A stretch of 60,211 nucleotides of DNA from Bacteroidota bacterium (GTDB lineage Bacteria > Bacteroidota > Bacteroidia > Bacteroidales > Porphyromonadaceae): assembly GCA_023388555.1 (NCBI GenBank), contig JAEWGA010000074.1:1-60211 (forward strand), in the 5' to 3' direction. The translations under genes were made by a program, and so were the position numbers. Of this stretch, positions 7,527 to 17,400 are shown one piece after another; position 1 is the stretch's first letter; the number at the start of each line of letters is the position of its first letter. The notes under the pieces are model-generated. The model did not search any database. It saw only the letters and a list, made by a program, of their open reading frames with translations, and was not told where the DNA came from.

Positions 7527-9065
7527 TTACAGTATACCGTAACTCGTATCGCCATCCACTTTAAAATACTTAAACACCTTAGGGAGGTAGTCAATTATAT
7601 CTTCGGCTATAAGGCTCTCTTGGCAATAATCTTCAGCATATCTATCTCCTGCATAACCGCAAATAAATACTCCAATTAATGCCGCCAATAAGGGGCGGTA
7701 TCCCCTACCTAACAGTCCTAATATCACACCGGTTAATACATCTCCGGTACCTGCGGTTGCCATTCCAGGGTTTCCGGTAGCATTAAAAATAATACGGCCC
7801 GACTTTGTGCACGTTGCACTATAAGCACCTTTTAAAACAACAATCACTTTATGTTTTACCGCAAACTCCGAGGCCTTTTCCACCCTATCAAAATCATTAT
7901 CCGAGGGGCCTACTAAAGCATCCAACTCAGAGGCGTGTGGGGTAAGAATCGAGTCTTGTGGAATTCTTTCCAATAAACTCTTATTAGCAGCCAACAAATG
8001 AATGGCATCGGCATCTATAACCATAGGTTTGTTATAGTACGATAGTAAGTTTTCCAATGCCTTAGCGCTTGTAAAATGGCGTCCTAAGCCTGGCCCAATA
8101 CCAATAGCATCGTACCTTTCGGCATTGGAAAACATTGAGAAGCAGGAGGAGTCCAGGTCCTCATCCACCAGAGCTTCGGGCAAATAGGTGTGAATGGTAG
8201 GGGCGTACCCCTGCGGAACATGTATTGTAAGGTGTCCTGCTCCTGCCCGCATCGCTGCTTTTCCAGCTAATGCCGCAGCGCCTACCATTCCTTTACTGCC
8301 TGCAATAAGAGCTATGCGCCCATAGTCGTACTTATGGGAGAATTTTTGCCTATGTAAAATAAGGCCATATACATCCGAAAGGGAAAACAGGTACCGCTTA
8401 ACCATATTGTTGGCATCGGGCTCATCCAAAGCTACATCTATAATCTGCCACTTGCCTACATAAGGCGCATACTCTTTAAAGAAGAACGGATATTTAGGCC
8501 CGTTAAATGTAAACGTATGGGTAGCCTGGATAACAGAGTCCATGTTATTATTCCTGTTATCCTCGCACATCAATCCCGACGGTATATCTATTGATACAAC
8601 CAAGCTTTTCTTCTTGTTTATGTATTGCGCAACCAATGCTAAATCGCCAGCGAATGGCACGTTGAGTTCAATCCCACAAATTCCGTCTATAACAATATCT
8701 TCAGGTTTTATAAGTGGCGGATTAAAAGATGTAGTAACCTCCCGTACGCTACACTTTACTTCCATTAGTTGCCTCATATTGGCTTGGCACTCATCACTTA
8801 ACAAGCCTGTTGGGTTAAGTACAAGTGCTTCAACCCCAAGCCCCATGCTATGTAAAATTCGGGCCACAGCTAACGCTATAGCTCCATTCCTTCCAGGGCC
8901 AGCAAAAACTAAAATTCGGTGGTTGTCTCCAAAAGTTCTCCTGAACAAGGAGCAAAAACCGTTTGCTTGGCGTTCACATAGCTCCAATACACTTCTATTT
9001 CCTAAGGCATTGGTTGCTTTTTCTTCTATGTAGTCAGTATAAAACTGGTTGTATATCTTTATCAT
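7527..9065 (-). CDS. nnr: Bifunctional NAD(P)H-hydrate epimerase/dehydratase
   Basis: A 512-aa fused enzyme that repairs hydrated NAD(P)H. Residues about 1-220 are the YjeF_N epimerase (VFAGPGRNGAIALAVARIL; IVIDGICGIELNVPF). Residues about 235-505 are the ribokinase-like dehydratase, with AGSKGMVGAAALAGKAAMRA, the ILTPHASELDAL motif and the catalytic GNPGMATAGTGDVLTGVI near 437-454. All key motifs look intact. It is 15 bases downstream of the dehydrogenase-like gene. Confidence 0.93.
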   Translation of the reverse strand: MIKIYNQFYTDYIEEKATNALGNRSVLELCERQANGFCSLFRRTFGDNHRILVFAGPGRNGAIALAVARILHSMGLGVEALVLNPTGLLSDECQANMRQLMEVKCSVREVTTSFNPPLIKPEDIVIDGICGIELNVPFAGDLALVAQYINKKKSLVVSIDIPSGLMCEDNRNNNMDSVIQATHTFTFNGPKYPFFFKEYAPYVGKWQIIDVALDEPDANNMVKRYLFSLSDVYGLILHRQKFSHKYDYGRIALIAGSKGMVGAAALAGKAAMRAGAGHLTIHVPQGYAPTIHTYLPEALVDEDLDSSCFSMFSNAERYDAIGIGPGLGRHFTSAKALENLLSYYNKPMVIDADAIHLLAANKSLLERIPQDSILTPHASELDALVGPSDNDFDRVEKASEFAVKHKVIVVLKGAYSATCTKSGRIIFNATGNPGMATAGTGDVLTGVILGLLGRGYRPLLAALIGVFICGYAGDRYAEDYCQESLIAEDIIDYLPKVFKYFKVDGDTSYGIL

Positions 9066-9080
9066 TTACCTATTATAAAC

Positions 9081-10115
9081 CTAATAGATTAGCTCTTGCT
9101 GTGGTTCTCTTAATTCTTCTGGCCATTTGGTAATTGGCGGGAGGATGCCTTCTTTTATAAGCGTTTCCATTTGCCCTTTTACCGAAGAGTATGACCTATT
9201 GAAGGCTGCCCTATCCCACTCCGAAAGGCGAACGCCCCAATGCTGGCAACCGCCCGAACCGACCACAGCGGGTAACGACAAATAACTATGCGGACACTGT
9301 GGGGTATTAATGTAGCGGGCTGTAGGCAATGTAAAGGCCCGTGCATCTGTTGCACGAAGCATCTGGTAGCAAAGCCACGCAGGGCTCTGGTAGGCTGTAT
9401 GTCCTCTAAGCTTTATAATTTGGGCACCACCAAAAACAACATCCTTAGCTATCTGTTCAAATGCTATGTTTTTTTGTTGTAGTACATCCACTAACGGCAT
9501 TCCATTTATCTCTACAATGTCACGCATTACAGCCATCGATTGGTCGTGACTGCCAAGCGTCCAAGCATTACGTATCTGTTCCACCGGAATATCCAAATAC
9601 CGGCTTAAATTCTTGCGGTAGCGTATTGTATCCAATGCGGAAAGAGACATAACATCAGATGCAGGTAAACCACTATTAACCAAAAGGGTTAGCCCTATAA
9701 GGTCCGAAGGGTTGGACACACAAACTACTCGTTTTATTAGTGGTTTATACTTACTCATTAACTTCCCCACCCTGCTTGCTGTTGGTGCGTTTTGCAGCAA
9801 CATAGCCTCGCGGGTTTGTGCTCGGGATTGCACGCTGGTAGCATACAGTACGTTTCCCCCATAACTTATAGCCTCCTCAAAGTCGGTAACAAGAACTAAA
9901 GGTATTGTTAAACCCGCATCTAACATTTCTTCGGCTACGCCTTGAAGTCGAGACATTGTTGAGCCATGCAAAATTATTTGAGATGGCCATTCGTCTACTT
10001 CGGCTAAAAATACCAACTGACTGGCCAGCATACCCGAAGCACCAAATACTACTAATGGCAAATGCGATTTTTGGGGTAAGGTCATGGAGTAGCAATCCCC
10101 AATTAGGGGGGACAT
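9081..10115 (-). CDS. Malate/lactate dehydrogenase family protein
   Basis: A 344-aa NAD-dependent 2-hydroxyacid dehydrogenase relative. The Rossmann loop is VVFGASGMLASQL (about 23-35); the mobile loop keeps spaced arginines (SRAQTREAMLL); VVCVSNPSDLIG corresponds to the substrate-contacting Asn; the Asp-Arg pair is in LDTIRYRKNL; and the catalytic His is in TLGSHDQSMAVM, where the usual G-E-H-G-D is replaced by G-S-H-D-Q. Substrate is therefore uncertain though the catalytic set is complete. An internal ATG at 10085 gives a start closer to the first strand of the fold. Confidence 0.7.
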   Translation of the reverse strand: MSPLIGDCYSMTLPQKSHLPLVVFGASGMLASQLVFLAEVDEWPSQIILHGSTMSRLQGVAEEMLDAGLTIPLVLVTDFEEAISYGGNVLYATSVQSRAQTREAMLLQNAPTASRVGKLMSKYKPLIKRVVCVSNPSDLIGLTLLVNSGLPASDVMSLSALDTIRYRKNLSRYLDIPVEQIRNAWTLGSHDQSMAVMRDIVEINGMPLVDVLQQKNIAFEQIAKDVVFGGAQIIKLRGHTAYQSPAWLCYQMLRATDARAFTLPTARYINTPQCPHSYLSLPAVVGSGGCQHWGVRLSEWDRAAFNRSYSSVKGQMETLIKEGILPPITKWPEELREPQQELIY

Positions 10116-10201
10116 AAAACAAGAAAGGAGAAGAAAAGCTCTTACACGAACCTTTCATCTCCCCTAATGATGATATCTAACAAAAACTATATCCGACGTA
10201 A

Positions 10202-10381
10202 TTAAGCACCTCGGTGTAAGTACTTATTAAGCAATATATGCCCTATAAAGCCTACCACCACAAGTGCAAGTCCTATTCCCAGTAATACATTGGAGTGCCC
10301 TGTACCCACTATGCCTAAATAGATCAAGAGTATTGCCCCGATTAGGAGTACTATCACACCCAGGTTTTTCATTATCTCCAT
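10202..10381 (-). CDS. Small two-span membrane protein
   Basis: A 59-aa frame. Translation starts MEIMKNLGVIVLLIGAILLI and continues with a second hydrophobic stretch (NVLLGIGLALVVVGFIGHIL), ending with a short basic tail. Two hydrophobic segments of about 17-20 residues predict two membrane spans. The pattern MKNLGxxVLLIG is common among unnamed short proteins of Bacteroidales, which supports it as a real gene. The second Met at 10372 is an alternative start. It lies between tRNA-Arg and the dehydrogenase gene. Confidence 0.65.
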   Translation of the reverse strand: MEIMKNLGVIVLLIGAILLIYLGIVGTGHSNVLLGIGLALVVVGFIGHILLNKYLHRGA

Positions 10382-10460
10382 GGTTTATCCTTGTTTTAGG
10401 GTTTGTATTTTTAGGATGCCGCCAATCTATTTCTTTTCAAAATAAACTATTGGCTTTTAG

Positions 10461-10534
10461 TGACTCGGCTGGGATTCAAACCCAGGACCTTCGGAACCGG
10501 AATCCGATGCTCTATTCAGCTAAGCTACCGAGCC
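10461..10534 (-). tRNA. tRNA-Arg (anticodon CCG)
   Basis: On the minus strand a 74-base cloverleaf can be folded: acceptor GGCTCGG with CCGAGTC (one G-U pair), D-arm with AGCTTAGCTGAATAGAGC, anticodon stem TCGGA/TCCGA around loop TTCCGGT (anticodon CCG, reading CGG), and T-arm with loop TTTGAAT closed by CTGGG/CCCAG. The discriminator is A and CCA is not encoded. Transcribed away from the glycosyltransferase gene's end, with its own -7 box upstream. Confidence 0.95.
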
Positions 10535-10567
10535 TTAAATGGTATAGCTTACAACGCTATCCACTTG

Positions 10568-10575
10568 CAAATATA
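10568..10575 (-). promoter_or_regulatory. -7 box upstream of tRNA-Arg
   Basis: TATATTTG on the minus strand matches TAnnTTTG and lies 34 bases upstream of the tRNA 5' end. No clear -33 element is visible at 19-21 bases. Confidence 0.45.
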
Positions 10576-10657
10576 GTATATTTCCTTGGTTTAGCTAATG
10601 GCGTATTCGGAAAAAAGCTTACACGCACATTAAACTACACTATCATTGGTGGGGTTC

Positions 10658-11464
10658 TTAAATATATTGGTCTAGCCCTTTCTTGCATCGGCTTATGCCA
10701 TTGGCACGGTTCTGCTGCGCTCTTAATAAGTTTTCCTGTTCTTTTCCTCGTTCAGCCATTTTATGATATAAGTGGAACACAACCCCTCCTAATTTCAGGA
10801 AGCGTTTTCTTATTCCTACTGCTTGGAGCCTTAAAAAGAGGTCCAAGTCCTCATGCCCCCACCCCTCAAAATCTTCATCTACTCCATTTACCGCTATCAG
10901 GTCCTTTTTCCAAAAGGCACAGTTTCCTCCTCTATTGGCCATTATATTGTGTTGTTTGTAATAAGGAGCCAACCATAATTGTGCAAAAGGTATTCTAATC
11001 ATGTTCATGCTGCATAACGGCACTCTTAGGGGCAGCAAAATAGGGCCTTGTAAAATCTTCTTTGTGGCCGCTTCTGGTAATAACACTCTACTTCCTGCCA
11101 CGTAATACCCCGTACGGGCTACGCGCAAATGGTCCTCTACAAAATGTTTTTCTGGAATGCAGTCCCCATCTATCTGAATAATATATTCGCAACCACTCTT
11201 GGCAAATGCTTTATTCCGCACTTTACCTAACCTAAACCCCTTATCCTCTTGCCATACGTGTATCACCTTAACTCCTGCTGGGGCTTCTTCTATTAGCCTA
11301 TTCATTAAGGTTTGGGTTTCGGGGCCCGACCCATCATCTGCCACAATAATTTCATTGGGCAAATGCGTCTGGATGTATAAATGACGGATGCAGTATTCCA
11401 GTGCTTTGGGCCAATTGTAGGTGGATACCACCACGCACACATTAGGTAAAGAGGTATTTTTCAT
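10658..11464 (-). CDS. Family 2 glycosyltransferase
   Basis: A 268-aa GT-A fold enzyme. It opens with the nucleotide-sugar motif VCVVVSTYNWPKALEYCI, continues with NEIIVADDGS, has the metal-binding IDGDCI (about residue 98), and a C-terminal galactosyltransferase-like part (GGNCAFWKKDL; GWGHEDLDLFLRL) with the E-D acceptor-side motif. Likely adds a sugar to LPS or another surface glycan. Its ATG overlaps the stop of the WaaP-like kinase gene by 4 bases, so the two are coupled; together they suggest modification of LPS core. Confidence 0.88.
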   Translation of the reverse strand: MKNTSLPNVCVVVSTYNWPKALEYCIRHLYIQTHLPNEIIVADDGSGPETQTLMNRLIEEAPAGVKVIHVWQEDKGFRLGKVRNKAFAKSGCEYIIQIDGDCIPEKHFVEDHLRVARTGYYVAGSRVLLPEAATKKILQGPILLPLRVPLCSMNMIRIPFAQLWLAPYYKQHNIMANRGGNCAFWKKDLIAVNGVDEDFEGWGHEDLDLFLRLQAVGIRKRFLKLGGVVFHLYHKMAERGKEQENLLRAQQNRANGISRCKKGLDQYI

Positions 11465-12369
11465 AAATAATCGTTCCGTATATGCCCTCTAATATCTGCC
11501 GATAATCGTTGAGGAGTGAATATTCTTTGTTCAAACCGGTACAAAGGGGCTGCCCATCCTGTAGTCTTACCCCCCCTTATCAGGCGAGAAAGTATAGCCA
11601 AAACAACAGCTCCAACACGCCGTTCTTGTGCAGGTAAATTGCGCTCGTTTTTTACCATCCATTTATATATTTTCCTGGAGAAAAAACGGTTGCCAGCTTT
11701 CACGGCAGTGTTTACCACATCTTCCCAGGGGGCTTGTGCTACAAGGGCATAGTTTTTTGCGAATGTCTGGGCATCATTAAGCCTGTAAAATAACCGAGAT
11801 AGGCTTTCCCATCTTCTTTTATCGGGAATGGGGCCAAACGACGTTCGGTTTACATCCACCAGTGCAAAGTCGTACCGTAATGCGTTCGTGTTACAACGTT
11901 TGTAAAGTATATTACCAGGGGATAAATCCTTATGGTCGACACCTTTTTGGTGCAACGAATATATATACCTTACCAAGGCTTTTAGCAACTCGGGGTCCGA
12001 CTCAGCCCCCTTCTCTACCAACCCCCATATGGTTTTATACCCTTCCAATAAGTAAGCGGCATAAAAGGAGCGGCGGAGTATGCCTATACGGTATTCCTCT
12101 CCGTAGGCAACTGGCAATGCAGTAACAACCCCCTTCTCAACTATCTTCTTTGCATTAACAAACGACCTCTGGGCCTTACTTCCTATCCAGCGGTATCCTA
12201 TAGCTTTAATTACAGAGGGGATCTTAAAGTTTTTCACCACCAAATTACCGTACGTAACAAGCCTATTACGTTCGTCGTATATTACATGCGGCGCCAATTT
12301 TATAGCGCTTTGCAAGTGCCTCTTCTCTTCGCACGAAATATAGTGTATTTGGTAATCCTGTAAGTCCAT
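11461..12369 (-). CDS. Lipopolysaccharide core kinase (WaaP/InaA family)
   Basis: A 302-aa protein-kinase-like enzyme. An N-terminal lobe with VVKNFKIPS, a catalytic loop GVDHKDLSPGNILYK (about 155-169, catalytic Asp and Asn present), and FALVDVNRTSF as the metal-binding strand are the family landmarks. It probably phosphorylates a Kdo or core sugar of LPS at the cytoplasmic face. It overlaps the glycosyltransferase start by 4 bases and lies 21 bases after prmA, although prmA need not be functionally linked. Confidence 0.85.
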   Translation of the reverse strand: MDLQDYQIHYISCEEKRHLQSAIKLAPHVIYDERNRLVTYGNLVVKNFKIPSVIKAIGYRWIGSKAQRSFVNAKKIVEKGVVTALPVAYGEEYRIGILRRSFYAAYLLEGYKTIWGLVEKGAESDPELLKALVRYIYSLHQKGVDHKDLSPGNILYKRCNTNALRYDFALVDVNRTSFGPIPDKRRWESLSRLFYRLNDAQTFAKNYALVAQAPWEDVVNTAVKAGNRFFSRKIYKWMVKNERNLPAQERRVGAVVLAILSRLIRGGKTTGWAAPLYRFEQRIFTPQRLSADIRGHIRNDYL

Positions 12370-12390
12370 ATATATATGGCTTGGTAATGG

Positions 12391-13245
12391 TTATTTTCGG
12401 AGCCGAGCAATTACTGCGAGCCAGGAGTTTTCCTCAATAACGGCTGTAATACTCCACCCTTTTTGGTGCAGGGCCTCTTCTATCAAAACTCTATCGGTGT
12501 CATAAAACCCGCTTAGTAATAAAACGCCATGCGAATCTATATGGCACAAATATTTACCCAAGTCGGCCAAAATAACGTTTCTATTGATATTGGCTAAAAA
12601 AACATCGACCTTGGGCAAGCCCGAAAGAGCAGCAGCATCTCCATGCAAAACTATTAGTTCAACGTTATTTAGGTTGGCATTCTCCTTAGTGTTACGAACA
12701 GACCATTCGTCAAAATCAATAGAGTAAACCCTTAAAGCACCTTTTTTTGCTGCATATATTCCAAGGATTCCACTACCGCAGCCCATATCAATAACGCTTT
12801 TTCCCCGAAGGTCCAAAGTATTTAAAAGGCGTATCATAGAGGCTGTTGTAGCATGATTCCCCGTTCCAAAAGCCATCTTAGGGTCTATTATTAACTCCTC
12901 CTTTACACCTACCATTGGGGCATGGAACGAAGCACGTATTCCCAAGTTGCCTATTTGAAGTGGCTGAAAGTAATTTTTTTCCCACTCCTCATTCCAGTTT
13001 TTGTCCTCACAAACTTTTTGTTCAAAAAACAGGATATACTCTTTAGGGAGTTCTTCTATAACTCGCCTTAGCTGTTCTTCATTATAAACATCGGAAAGAA
13101 TGTAGGCCTTTAAACCGTCCTCCTCCTGTTCAAAAGAGTCGAATCCTATTTCGCCCAAGTGATACACCACTAAGTCCCAATAGTCATTTAACGCCAAGTT
13201 GGCGGATAATGGCTCTGCTGTAAAATGAAAGGCTAAATATTGCAT
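12391..13245 (-). CDS. prmA: Ribosomal protein L11 methyltransferase
   Basis: A SAM-dependent enzyme that trimethylates L11. The SAM-binding motif is VIDMGCGSGILGIYAAKKGA, followed by VYSIDFDEWSV, and the catalytic-site segment VFLANINRNV (family N-I-x-x-N-V/P-type). KMAFGTGNHATT is the PrmA signature ahead of motif I. I start it at MQYLAFHF (13245) rather than at an upstream in-frame ATG (13272), because the upstream 9 residues are hydrophobic, non-conserved, and overlap the spmAB stop. Length is then 284 aa, normal for Bacteroidetes. Confidence 0.9.
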   Translation of the reverse strand: MQYLAFHFTAEPLSANLALNDYWDLVVYHLGEIGFDSFEQEEDGLKAYILSDVYNEEQLRRVIEELPKEYILFFEQKVCEDKNWNEEWEKNYFQPLQIGNLGIRASFHAPMVGVKEELIIDPKMAFGTGNHATTASMIRLLNTLDLRGKSVIDMGCGSGILGIYAAKKGALRVYSIDFDEWSVRNTKENANLNNVELIVLHGDAAALSGLPKVDVFLANINRNVILADLGKYLCHIDSHGVLLLSGFYDTDRVLIEEALHQKGWSITAVIEENSWLAVIARLRK

Positions 13246-13250
13246 AGTAA

Positions 13251-14483
13251 TTAAAAAAAGAAGAGGTAGCACATTAGAGTCCCCACAACAATGCCCACAA
13301 TATCGGCAATTAACGATACCCCCATTGTATAACGGGTATATTTAATGGATACACTTCCGCAGTAAGCTGCAACAACATAAAATGTTGTATCGCTGGCCCC
13401 CTGCACGGTACAAACCAAATTGCCAATAAAGCTATCGGGGCCAAAGGTTTTCATAGCATCAATCATCATTCCTCTGGCTCCACTTCCGCTAAGTGGTTTC
13501 ATAAGCATTGTAGGCAACCCCTCCACCCACGATGGCTCAATACCAATCAAGGCAACTAATTCCCGAATACCATTAATAGCTAAGTCCATGCATCCCGATG
13601 CTCTGAAAACCCCAATGGCCACCAATATAGATACCAAGTAGGGTATAATTTTCACTGCCGTTCCAAAGCCTTCTTTAGCCCCCTCTATAAAATCCTCAAA
13701 AACGTTTCGTTTAGCCCAAAAGCCAGATGCTATAAAAAGGCATACAAATGCAAACAAAACAATATGCGACACCGCGGTTGCATACTGCGTAATCACAGCT
13801 TTGTCCGCATAACGTAGCATAAAAAAAAGTGCTACCACAGCAGCAGTAATAATAAACAGGGGGATAATAAAGGCTTTTTGTAGCAAGTTAATTCGTTGCC
13901 TATAAGCCACCATTAAAATTGCCGATATTGTGCTTGCCGCCGTTGCTATAAGAATAGGTAAAAAAACATTGGAAGGCGAGCTGCTTCCAAGTTGCATCCT
14001 ATACATAATAATGGTAACAGGCAATAGCGTTAAGCCCGATGCATTGATGCATAAAAACATAATCATAGCATCGGATATCCGCTCCTTATTCTTGTTTAGT
14101 TTTTGTAGCTCTTGCATTGCTTGCAATCCTACTGGGGTTGCAGCGTTATCCAGGCCTAACATATTAGCCGAGAAGTTTAGCAACATTGTACCAAGTACAG
14201 GATGCCCCTTGGGTACAGAGGGGAATAACACCGAAAAGAAAGGTGCTGTACCCTTGGCCATCTTGCCAATAATACCGCTCTTCTCCCCTACTCTAATCAG
14301 GCCTTGCCATAAGGTTAATACGCCAGCTAACCCTATAGAAATCTCGAAACCAGTATTGGCGGAACTGAATAACGACTCTACTATATTCCCAAAAACAGTT
14401 GCGTCTCTTGTAATAGCCAACTGAAAAAGGGCCATTACAAGAGATGCTAAAAAAAAGAATACGAATAAATAGTTAAGTAGCAT
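13251..14483 (-). CDS. Fused spore maturation protein A/B-like (nucleoside recognition) membrane protein
   Basis: A 410-aa polytopic inner-membrane protein with about 9-10 hydrophobic spans. The first half contains a Gate-type nucleoside-recognition segment with NFSANMLGLDNAATPVGLQA, typical of SpmA; the second half has GMMIDAMKTFGPDSFIGNLV and VQGASDTTFYVVAAYCGSV, typical of SpmB. The fusion is usual in Bacteroidetes, which do not sporulate; the transported substrate is unknown. Its ATG shares one base with the purL stop (TAATG), so it is translationally coupled to purL. Confidence 0.85.
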   Translation of the reverse strand: MLLNYLFVFFFLASLVMALFQLAITRDATVFGNIVESLFSSANTGFEISIGLAGVLTLWQGLIRVGEKSGIIGKMAKGTAPFFSVLFPSVPKGHPVLGTMLLNFSANMLGLDNAATPVGLQAMQELQKLNKNKERISDAMIMFLCINASGLTLLPVTIIMYRMQLGSSSPSNVFLPILIATAASTISAILMVAYRQRINLLQKAFIIPLFIITAAVVALFFMLRYADKAVITQYATAVSHIVLFAFVCLFIASGFWAKRNVFEDFIEGAKEGFGTAVKIIPYLVSILVAIGVFRASGCMDLAINGIRELVALIGIEPSWVEGLPTMLMKPLSGSGARGMMIDAMKTFGPDSFIGNLVCTVQGASDTTFYVVAAYCGSVSIKYTRYTMGVSLIADIVGIVVGTLMCYLFFF

Positions 14484-17400
14484 TACTTCGTTTTCCTACA
14501 CCAAGCAAAAGCGTTCGCAAAAATGCGCATCCAAGGGGTTACTTCGTGGTGGGTATCGGTTTCGGGATAGTATCCGCATTGCCACGGGAAAATAGCACGC
14601 TCTGGGTGCGGCATCATGGCCAAATGTCGGCCGTTTTTGCTATATATTGCCGCTATATCATCTGGCGATCCATTGGGGTTACCAGGATAGCCACTGTAAC
14701 TGTACCTTGCCCCTATACAGTAGCTGTCGGGGCTGTATGGCAGGTGAAAACGCCCCTCGCCATGGGCTACCCAAATACCAATTTGGCTATTTTCCAGCCC
14801 GTCCAGGAAAACACAGTTATTTTGGGGGATGGTTAAAGAAACGTATTCGGACTCAAATTTTCCCGAACAGTTCTCCAACATCCTGTGCTTTTGTTCGTGC
14901 TCGGGATATAATACGCCCAACTCTGCCATTAGTTGGCATCCATTACAAATACCAAGGGATAATGTGTCGGGGCGGTTATAAAAGTTCTCGAGTGCTTTTT
15001 TTGCTTTCTCGTTATATAAAAATCCTGCAGCCCACCCTTTGGCCGAGCCTAAAACATCGGAGTTCGAGAAGCCTCCGCAAAAAACAATTAAACGAACATC
15101 ATGCAGGTCCTCTTTGCCATCTCGGAGGTCCGACATATGAACATCCCTAACGTCAAATCCGGCTAAGTGTAGCGCGTACGCCATTTCCCGCTCCCCGTTC
15201 GTCCCTTTATCACGTATAATAGCGGCAACAATTCCGCTTTTATCTTTTCTGTTCGGATTGGCATTTATTTCCGCTAAGGCCCCAGTAAACCCAGTTGGAA
15301 GAACCGTTTTAACAGGTTGCTTAAATAGGTTTTGCTTACGTTCGGAGGCTATTGCATCGGGTACTTGGAAAGGCTCTAAACGGGCCGAAGGTGTATACCA
15401 CCACTCCCTCACCTGTTGCATTGGTACAGATACCTCATCGTCGCCATAGTATATAGTAAGGTTATTGCTCTTTATAGGCGAGCCTATTACTTGTGCTTTC
15501 ACACCGCTCTGTGCCAGTTCCTGTAATACGGGTTCGGTAGCGGCCACCTGGATAACTACACCTGGGTTCTCGGCAAATAACAGGGGCAACACCTCCTTGG
15601 TACAGTTCCTAAAATCCAACATTACCCCTCCGTTAATGTTTGGCATAGCCATTTCTGCAACAGTAGTAAGCAAACCGCCAGCAGAAATGTCGTGAAGAGC
15701 AAGTACTTTACCATTTGTAACAAGTTCCGATACTTTATTATAAGCCCGAACAAAGTAGTCGGAGTCTAAAATGTCTGGAGCATCGTTACCTAACTTGCCC
15801 ATTGTTTGGTACAAGGCCGAGCCTCCAAGTTTCAAGGCATCGCCCGACAAGTCGATATGCACCAAGCCCGATGTTGTTGCCTGTTTAATTGTGGGCGTTA
15901 CAACCTTACGGACATTTCCTATTTCGCCTGCGGCAGAAATAATTACAGTACCCGGCGACAATACCTGTTGGCCATTCCTATACTTTTGAGTCATGGACAA
16001 AGAGTCCTTGCCCGTAGGTATATTAACTCCTATCTTTATAGCAAAGTCGGAACAAGCTTTTACGGCACGATACAACGCTGCATCTTCCCCCTCATTTCTA
16101 CAAGGCCACATCCAGTTGGCCGATAATGAAACAGCATCTATTCCCTTCTTTAGAGGGGCTCCAAGTAAGTTTGTTAAGGCTTCGGCAATGGCTATCCTGG
16201 AGCCTTTAGCTGGATTTATTAAAGCCACCTGTGGAGCATGCCCTATGGCTGTAGCAATACCGTTGTTCCCCCTATAATCTAAACTAACAGCACCAAAATC
16301 GGCAAGCGGGAGTTGCAACTCTCCTACACACTGTTGTTGAGCTACCTTCCCTGTTACCGAGCGGTCCACTTTATTGGTTAACCAATCCTTCGAGCCTACA
16401 GCCTCTAAACACAATACGTTACGGAGGTACTGGGCTATATTAGCCAAGGAGTTTGGTGCAAGAACAGGATCCGAGTACGTATGTTTGCGCGTAACATCCC
16501 TCATCACGGTTTTGGGGGAATTCCCAAACAAATGTTTTAGCTGAAGGTCCAACGGGTTTTCCCCTTTTTCTGCCTTAAAGGTTAAGCGCATATCGTTAGT
16601 AGTTTCGCCTACTACATAAAACGGGGCGCGCTCCCGTTCTGCTATTTCCCTTACATAGTCCACATCGGCAGGTTTCATTAACAAGCCCATACGCTCTTGA
16701 CTTTCATTGCCAATTATCTCTTTTGCCGAAAGTGTTGCATCGCCAATAGGCAGCTTGTCCATATGAATACATCCGCCTGTTTCTTCTACCAGCTCGGACA
16801 AACAGTTTAAGTGTCCTCCTGCTCCATGGTCGTGAATAGAAACTACTGGATTGCTATCCCCCTCGGCCAATGCTCTTATAACGTTAGCCACCCGCTTTTG
16901 CATTTCAGGGTTAGAACGTTGTACCGCATTTAACTCTATTGCATTCTGATACTCCCCAGTATTTACGGACGACACTGCACCTCCTCCCATACCAATCCTA
17001 TAATTATCGCCCCCCATCACAATAACTTTTTCGCCAGGTTCGCCATGGCCTTTTAGGGCATCGCGCCGTTGAGCCATACCAACGCCGCCAGCTAACATAA
17101 TAACCTTATCGTACCCCCAAAGTTGCTCGTTTTCCTGGTGTTCAAAGGTTAGTAACGAGCCGCATATAAGTGGTTGACCAAACTTATTACCAAAATCCGA
17201 TGCTCCATTGGAGGCTTTCGTGAGTATTTGTTGTGGGCTTTGGTATATCCACGGCCTTGCCGAAACCAATGTTTCCCATGGTTGTTGCTGGTCCAGCCTG
17301 GGGTACGAGGTCATATACACCGCAGTACCCGCCAGTGGAAGGCTGGCGCAACCACCAGCCAAACGGTCCCGTATTTCCCCCCCCGCCCCCGTTGCAGCGC

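Noticed and set aside
10264..10998. A 244-codon plus-strand open frame
   Set aside because: It runs antisense through tRNA-Arg and the 3' half of the glycosyltransferase gene, has no family features and lacks a promoter.
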